From Treponema sp. (lineage in GTDB: Bacteria > Spirochaetota > Spirochaetia > Treponematales > Breznakiellaceae): a stretch of DNA of 10,372 bases. Below, one piece after another: positions 7,134 through 10,372 of this stretch. The stretch spans positions 1 to 10,372 of the forward strand of contig JAIRRU010000028.1 of NCBI GenBank assembly GCA_031255815.1, read 5' to 3'. A model generated the notes under the pieces. That model was not told where the DNA came from and did not search any database. It saw only the letters and a program-made list of their open reading frames with translations. Numbering within the stretch: position 1 is the stretch's first letter; each line of letters starts with the position of its first letter. The translations under genes were made by a program, and so were the position numbers.

Positions 7134-7165
7134 CCGCGGTAAAACGCGCCATGCGTTTTTCGCGG
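7134..7165 (+). terminator. Second hairpin before the 626-aa enzyme gene
   Basis: AAAACGC (7141-7147) pairs with GCGTTTT (7153-7159) around GCCAT. Outside this, CCGCG (7134-7138) pairs with CGCGG (7161-7165), giving a 12-bp stem with a small internal loop. It sits 8 bp after the preceding palindrome and about 22 bp before the next ATG. The T-run is inside the 3' arm, not after the hairpin, so termination would be weak. It could instead modulate translation or shield the downstream message. Confidence 0.5.
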
Positions 7166-7187
7166 CGGTATCCGGAAGGAAAAGGGA

Positions 7188-9068
7188 ATGTTCAGTTTTA
7201 AGAGCGAAAAAGATAAAGCGGATTTTATGTACGTCCTGGAAAAGCAGAACGAGTGCTACGATCCGGAAGTAAAGATGCGGAAAACCCCCTTTTCTTCGCC
7301 CGGTTACCACACCTGTTTGACCGGGGGCTATGTCCACTCCACCCGGGACGCCTTTACCTATGCGGTGGCTCTCTTTGATTCGGGGATCCCCGGCTACATA
7401 GACAGGGGCAGGGAGGTTGCCCTTAAGACAGCTTCCCTGCAGGACAAGGACGAGGCCGGCAAAACATACGGGATCTGGTCCTGGTTTTACGAGGAACCCC
7501 TGGATAAAATGTCCCCCCCGGACTGGAACTGGGCGGATTTCTGCGGGAAGGAGATCCTCCAGATCCTCATGGATCACCGGGAACACCTTTCCCCGCAGGA
7601 TTATGAGTATCTTAAGGCAAGCGTTTACCACGCCTGCCGTTCGATCATCCGCAGGGACATGGGCCCCCATTACACCAATATCGCCATTATGGGAACCTAC
7701 GTTACCCATGTAGCGGGGGAACTCCTGGGCTTTGACGATGTTCTTTCCTACGCGAAGAAACGGCTTGCCGCTTTTCTTGAGTACAGCCGGAAGAACAACA
7801 ACTTTACCGAGTACAACAGTCCTACCTACACCCTCCTCGCGGCGGAGGATCTGGGCAGGATGTACCGGGATCTGAAAGACGGGGAAAGTAAAAAGCAGAT
7901 CTACGAACTTTTGCGGATCTGCTGGCGTACCATTCTGATTCACCAGCATTACCCCACCCGGCAATGGGCCGGCCCCCACAGGCGGAACTACACCGAATTC
8001 CTCCGCCCCGAAACCCAGGTTAAACTTCAGCGGGCGCTGAAGGGGAAAATTGATTTTATCCCCGAAGACGAGATACGGGAACATCTTGAGCTTAACGCCT
8101 TCCGGGTAGATCTGGAGTGCCCGGACGAGTTCATAGAGGAATACCTGCGGACGGAAGGGGAACGGAGCATTTTTGAACGTTTCGCGGGGGAGAAACAGGA
8201 CAAGGCATACCGGGAAAAGGCCGCCTCCACCGCCAACGCCGATGACGCGGAGATATGCTTTACCTACATGAACGATAAGTTCGCTTTAGGATCCTGCCAC
8301 AAAGATACTACCTGGAACCAGAAACGGAACCAGGTTCTTTACTTTGGCTCCAGGGACGCTCCCTTCTGTTTCAGGCCCGTCCTGCTTCACGATTTTTACG
8401 ATTACGCTTCCGGGGTGCTTGTCAGCGTTCAGCACAAGGGGCTTTCGCTTGGGGCTTTGGGTTTTTCCACCAACTCCGGCGATACCCACCCCAACCTGGA
8501 CATGGTTAAAGACGGAACCATCCGGGTCTCGGATCTGCGGCTCCGCTTTTCCCTTTACGGAGATCTTTCCTCCGTCGAATCCTGGCGGCTTATCGATCCG
8601 CCGGGCATTGGCGGCGCCGGGGGATTCCGGGATTCCCACGCCGGGCTTTCGCATGGGGGCAGCGCCGAGGGAGGGCCGGGGCCGGGTTTTGCCTTTAGCT
8701 CCGGCGGCCTTACGGTAAAGCTCAGCATACCCTTCCTGGTTTTCGGCGATTACCCCTTTTCATACGGCCTTACCAAAGAGAAGGGGGCCTTGCATTTCGA
8801 CGTGATTCTCTTCTGCGGCAGGCGGCGATCCCTGGATTTCCGCGGCCTGGAACGGGCCTGCCTGGGCTTTGCCCTCGAAGTACAGGAGGCCCCCGGCGCG
8901 GAGGCCGCCGCAGCTTCGGCCCGGATTGAGGGGGGGCTCCTCAAACTCAGGCTGGAAGGCGAAAAGACCCTCCTCGCGGCGATTCCCGCAAAACCCGCGC
9001 CCATAGAGGGGCTCTACGCCGGATCCTGGGCCGAAATTGACGGCAAGAAGCTGAACGATTGCGTTTGA
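7188..9068 (+). CDS. Uncharacterised cytoplasmic alpha-toroid plus beta-domain protein (candidate lyase or hydrolase)
   Basis: The family is not recognised with certainty. In the 626-aa product, about the first 270 residues look helical. Their motif-rich segments recall toroid-type polysaccharide lyases and related glycosidases: GPHYTNIAIMG (159-169), NFTEYNSPTY (205-214) and HYPTRQWAGPHRRNY (254-268). The His161, Asn164, Tyr209, Asn210, His254, Tyr255, Arg258, His264 and Arg265 positions are plausible active-site residues. The rest is mostly beta-strand-like (from about residue 350), interrupted by a Gly-rich stretch (469-508). No signal peptide is seen. ATG at 7188 is preceded by GGAAGGA (7174-7180), seven bases away. 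It shows no obvious sequence match to the 550-aa protein upstream, so the two probably perform different steps on the same imported saccharide. It is the last gene of the plus-strand operon. Confidence 0.6.
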   Translation: MFSFKSEKDKADFMYVLEKQNECYDPEVKMRKTPFSSPGYHTCLTGGYVHSTRDAFTYAVALFDSGIPGYIDRGREVALKTASLQDKDEAGKTYGIWSWFYEEPLDKMSPPDWNWADFCGKEILQILMDHREHLSPQDYEYLKASVYHACRSIIRRDMGPHYTNIAIMGTYVTHVAGELLGFDDVLSYAKKRLAAFLEYSRKNNNFTEYNSPTYTLLAAEDLGRMYRDLKDGESKKQIYELLRICWRTILIHQHYPTRQWAGPHRRNYTEFLRPETQVKLQRALKGKIDFIPEDEIREHLELNAFRVDLECPDEFIEEYLRTEGERSIFERFAGEKQDKAYREKAASTANADDAEICFTYMNDKFALGSCHKDTTWNQKRNQVLYFGSRDAPFCFRPVLLHDFYDYASGVLVSVQHKGLSLGALGFSTNSGDTHPNLDMVKDGTIRVSDLRLRFSLYGDLSSVESWRLIDPPGIGGAGGFRDSHAGLSHGGSAEGGPGPGFAFSSGGLTVKLSIPFLVFGDYPFSYGLTKEKGALHFDVILFCGRRRSLDFRGLERACLGFALEVQEAPGAEAAAASARIEGGLLKLRLEGEKTLLAAIPAKPAPIEGLYAGSWAEIDGKKLNDCV

Positions 9069-9240
9069 AACAGGCTATTAACTTGCTTGGGCTAAAAGTA
9101 TGCATAAAAGAGCAGCCACGAACCACGCTAGTGGCTTGTACTATCATTCCGCCGGAGGGGGCCCGGATTAGTGTAACGCGCCGCAGGGTTCGGCAAAAAT
9201 TTTTATCCGGTTTGGGCCGGGCGGGGCGCTCCCGTTTCGT
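9069..9240. other. Convergent intergenic region
   Basis: This 172-bp gap separates the plus-strand operon from the minus-strand dehydrogenase. It holds AGCCAC/GTGGCT (about 9113-9137), an AAAAATTTTT palindrome (9195-9204) and the weak hairpin at 9221-9235. A short open frame crosses it (9059-9280), but it overlaps both flanking genes, lacks a ribosome site and has no family character, so I do not call it. It likely contains terminators for both transcripts, none of them textbook. Confidence 0.6.
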
Positions 9241-9243
9241 TCA
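9221..9243 (+). terminator. Weak terminator candidate for the plus-strand operon
   Basis: GCGGG (9221-9225) and CCCGT (9231-9235) form a short stem around GCGCT, followed by TTCGTTC. The stem is only 4-5 bp and the T-rich tail is broken, so this is a weak candidate. It lies directly next to the stop codon of the convergent dehydrogenase gene. Confidence 0.25.
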
Positions 9244-10248
9244 GGCCATGGTTTCAAGCATCGGAAGGGTTACCTCGTAGAGGAGTTTTTCACCGGCCTT
9301 AAAACGCCTTAGCTCATCCAGCATGCAGTCTGCCAGGCGGAGCGCTTCGTTATGGGCATTGCCGGCTATATGGGGGGAGAGATAGACGTTCGGCAGGCTA
9401 AGAAATTCGTGCCCGGCGGGAACCGGTTCGGGCCAGGTAACGTCAAGAATGGCGGTCCGATCCGGTTTTTCCTTTAGGGCGCGGATAAGATCCGCCTCGG
9501 CCACGGTCGCGCCCCGGCCGCTGTTGATGAAGGTTCCGTTGTCCTTCATCAGGCTGAAAAGGCGGTAATCCAGCATCCCTTCGGTTTGCCTGTTACTGGC
9601 CAGATGGTTGGAAACCGTCTGGCAGCTGGAGAAGACCTCCTCAATGGCCGCCTTTTTTACCCCCAAAGTTTTACTCTTTAGCTCATCCATAAAGGGATCG
9701 AAGACCAGAACATCGACATTTGACAGGGCGAGCCGTTTCGCCACCGCCGAACCTACCATCCCGGCGCCCAGAAGGCCGACTTTGGTCTCATAGGAACCGG
9801 GGTACTCTTGTTCGACCATCCGGTGCGCGGCGGCATAGCCGCCGCTTTTATATTTCGAAAGGGAGGGGAAAAAGCCTTTGTTGGCAAGCAGGATGAGGCT
9901 CACGGCGTATTCCATCACCGGAACGGCCATGGCCCCCCAGCTGCTGGCGATCCTGACGCCGCGTTCCAGGAAAGGCCGGGCGAAGTACTGCACCGAACCC
10001 GCGCCGTAAAGCACGAGCCGGAGCCGGGGGAAATAGCGGCCAATCTCTTCCTGAGTCAGGGGGAGCATGTTCCAGGTGGTAATGATCACTTCCGTTTCCC
10101 TGAGGAAATCCCGGTGCCGATCCAGATTTTTTTCCGTTACAAAACCGGGCAAAACCTCAAGTTCCGCCTCGAAGCGTTCCCGCCGCCCCATCCTGTAGAC
10201 AAAATCCAGCCGATCGCTCCCGTCCTTGCCGGCAAAACAAGCTTTAAT
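9241..10248 (-). CDS. D-2-hydroxyacid dehydrogenase, NAD-dependent
   Basis: This 335-aa cytoplasmic oxidoreductase of the D-isomer-specific 2-hydroxyacid dehydrogenase family interconverts a 2-keto acid and a D-2-hydroxy acid. Numbered from the start chosen here, the Rossmann motif GAGMVG spans 161-166, the NAD-ribose Asp is at 184 (FDPF), and the catalytic triad is Arg245 (NSGRG), Glu274 (TWPEP) and His293 (SPHIAG). All key residues are intact. The first ATG (10191) lacks a ribosome site and would remove about 19 residues (KACFAGKDGSDRLDFVYR) that look like the normal first strand of the substrate domain. No ATG, GTG or TTG is available upstream in frame. ATT at 10248 has GGGAGG (10260-10255) six bases away and is the likely start. 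It follows a binding-protein gene by 23 bp, suggesting a sugar-acid role. The exact substrate is unknown. Confidence 0.88.
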   Translation of the reverse strand: MKACFAGKDGSDRLDFVYRMGRRERFEAELEVLPGFVTEKNLDRHRDFLRETEVIITTWNMLPLTQEEIGRYFPRLRLVLYGAGSVQYFARPFLERGVRIASSWGAMAVPVMEYAVSLILLANKGFFPSLSKYKSGGYAAAHRMVEQEYPGSYETKVGLLGAGMVGSAVAKRLALSNVDVLVFDPFMDELKSKTLGVKKAAIEEVFSSCQTVSNHLASNRQTEGMLDYRLFSLMKDNGTFINSGRGATVAEADLIRALKEKPDRTAILDVTWPEPVPAGHEFLSLPNVYLSPHIAGNAHNEALRLADCMLDELRRFKAGEKLLYEVTLPMLETMA

Positions 10249-10254
10249 TTCGCG

Positions 10255-10260
10255 CCTCCC
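10255..10260 (-). promoter_or_regulatory. Ribosome-binding site that fixes an ATT start
   Basis: On the minus strand GGGAGG (10260-10255) is followed by CGCGAA and then ATT AAA GCT (10248-10240). The spacing of six bases is ideal, and no other ribosome-site-like sequence precedes the in-frame ATG at 10191. This decides the start of the dehydrogenase gene. Confidence 0.6.
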
Positions 10261-10271
10261 GGAATACTGTT

Positions 10272-10372
10272 TTACAGAGCGTTCCAGCGGTCATAGGCCT
10301 GCTGGTAAACCTTGATGACATCGGCGATGCCCATAGCCTCAACGGTCCTGCGATAAGTATCCCATTCGGCGT
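10272..10372 (-). CDS. C-terminal end of a third LplA-like solute-binding protein (partial)
   Basis: The last 33 codons of a gene run off the window edge and end with TAA at 10274-10272. The peptide reads AEWDTYRRTVEAMGIADVIKV, then YQQAYDRWNAL. This is the usual C-terminal helix of LplA/YtcQ-type sugar-binding proteins (pattern EWD.Y...E.MG....I.VYQ.AYDR). It lies 23 bp upstream of the dehydrogenase in the same direction, so the two are probably co-transcribed. Its tail differs from the two binding proteins on the plus strand (which end in WYQ.N), so it belongs to a different branch and likely to a separate uptake system extending beyond the window. Confidence 0.7.
   Translation of the reverse strand, partial: AEWDTYRRTVEAMGIADVIKVYQQAYDRWNAL

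Noticed and set aside
7101..8084. 327-codon minus-strand open frame opposite the 626-aa gene
   Set aside because: It starts in the middle of the 626-aa gene and ends inside the palindrome after binding protein 2; no ribosome site or recognisable motif.
9113..9137. AGCCAC/GTGGCT repeat considered as a tRNA arm or terminator
   Set aside because: No cloverleaf could be built around it, and no T-run follows.
9059..9280. Small plus-strand ORF of 73 codons across the convergent gap
   Set aside because: It overlaps the ends of two real genes, has no ribosome site and no recognisable sequence.

Overview
The window is a GC-rich bacterial carbohydrate-uptake region. It most resembles a host-associated spirochaete of the Treponematales, such as the termite- or rumen-gut Treponema relatives. 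Three things suggest this: an LplA/LplB/LplC-type importer, secreted binding proteins whose signal peptide runs into a Gly/Gln-rich stretch (AGGGGQQ) instead of a lipobox Cys, and strong AGGAGG-type ribosome sites with some GTG starts. The taxonomic call is an inference of moderate strength; no marker gene is present.

Layout. Positions 1-285 are non-coding and hold a 23-nt poly-C run, a perfect CCGGGAA-A-TTCCCGG palindrome and a leader hairpin. From 286 to 9068 six genes lie on the plus strand in one probable operon: two permeases (LplB-like and LplC/YtcP-like), binding protein 1, an uncharacterised 550-aa alpha-toroid-like protein, binding protein 2 (a close paralogue of the first) and a second uncharacterised 626-aa alpha-toroid-like protein. 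Each binding-protein gene is followed by a strong hairpin (3738-3771; 7096-7125 plus 7134-7165) before its enzyme gene. Positions 9069-9240 form a short convergent intergenic region. On the minus strand lie a D-2-hydroxyacid dehydrogenase (9241-10248, apparently with a rare ATT start) and, upstream of it, the C-terminal end of a third LplA-like binding protein cut by the window edge.

How the genes may work together (inference). The permease pair imports an oligosaccharide delivered by either of two periplasmic binding proteins, probably energised by a shared ATPase encoded elsewhere, since none is present here. The two enzyme-like proteins have no signal peptide, so they would act on the imported sugar in the cytoplasm. 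Their His/Asn/Tyr/Arg-rich motifs recall polysaccharide lyases and unsaturated-uronide-type enzymes, but their substrates and families cannot be fixed by reading. The opposing dehydrogenase/binding-protein pair looks like the end of a second, related uptake locus.

The most interesting points are the repeated binding protein-hairpin-enzyme module with two unassigned enzymes, the perfect palindrome at 7096-7125 that may be a dispersed genomic repeat, the poly-C tract upstream of the operon, and the apparent ATT start. I found no phage, IS, CRISPR, tRNA or rRNA signals.
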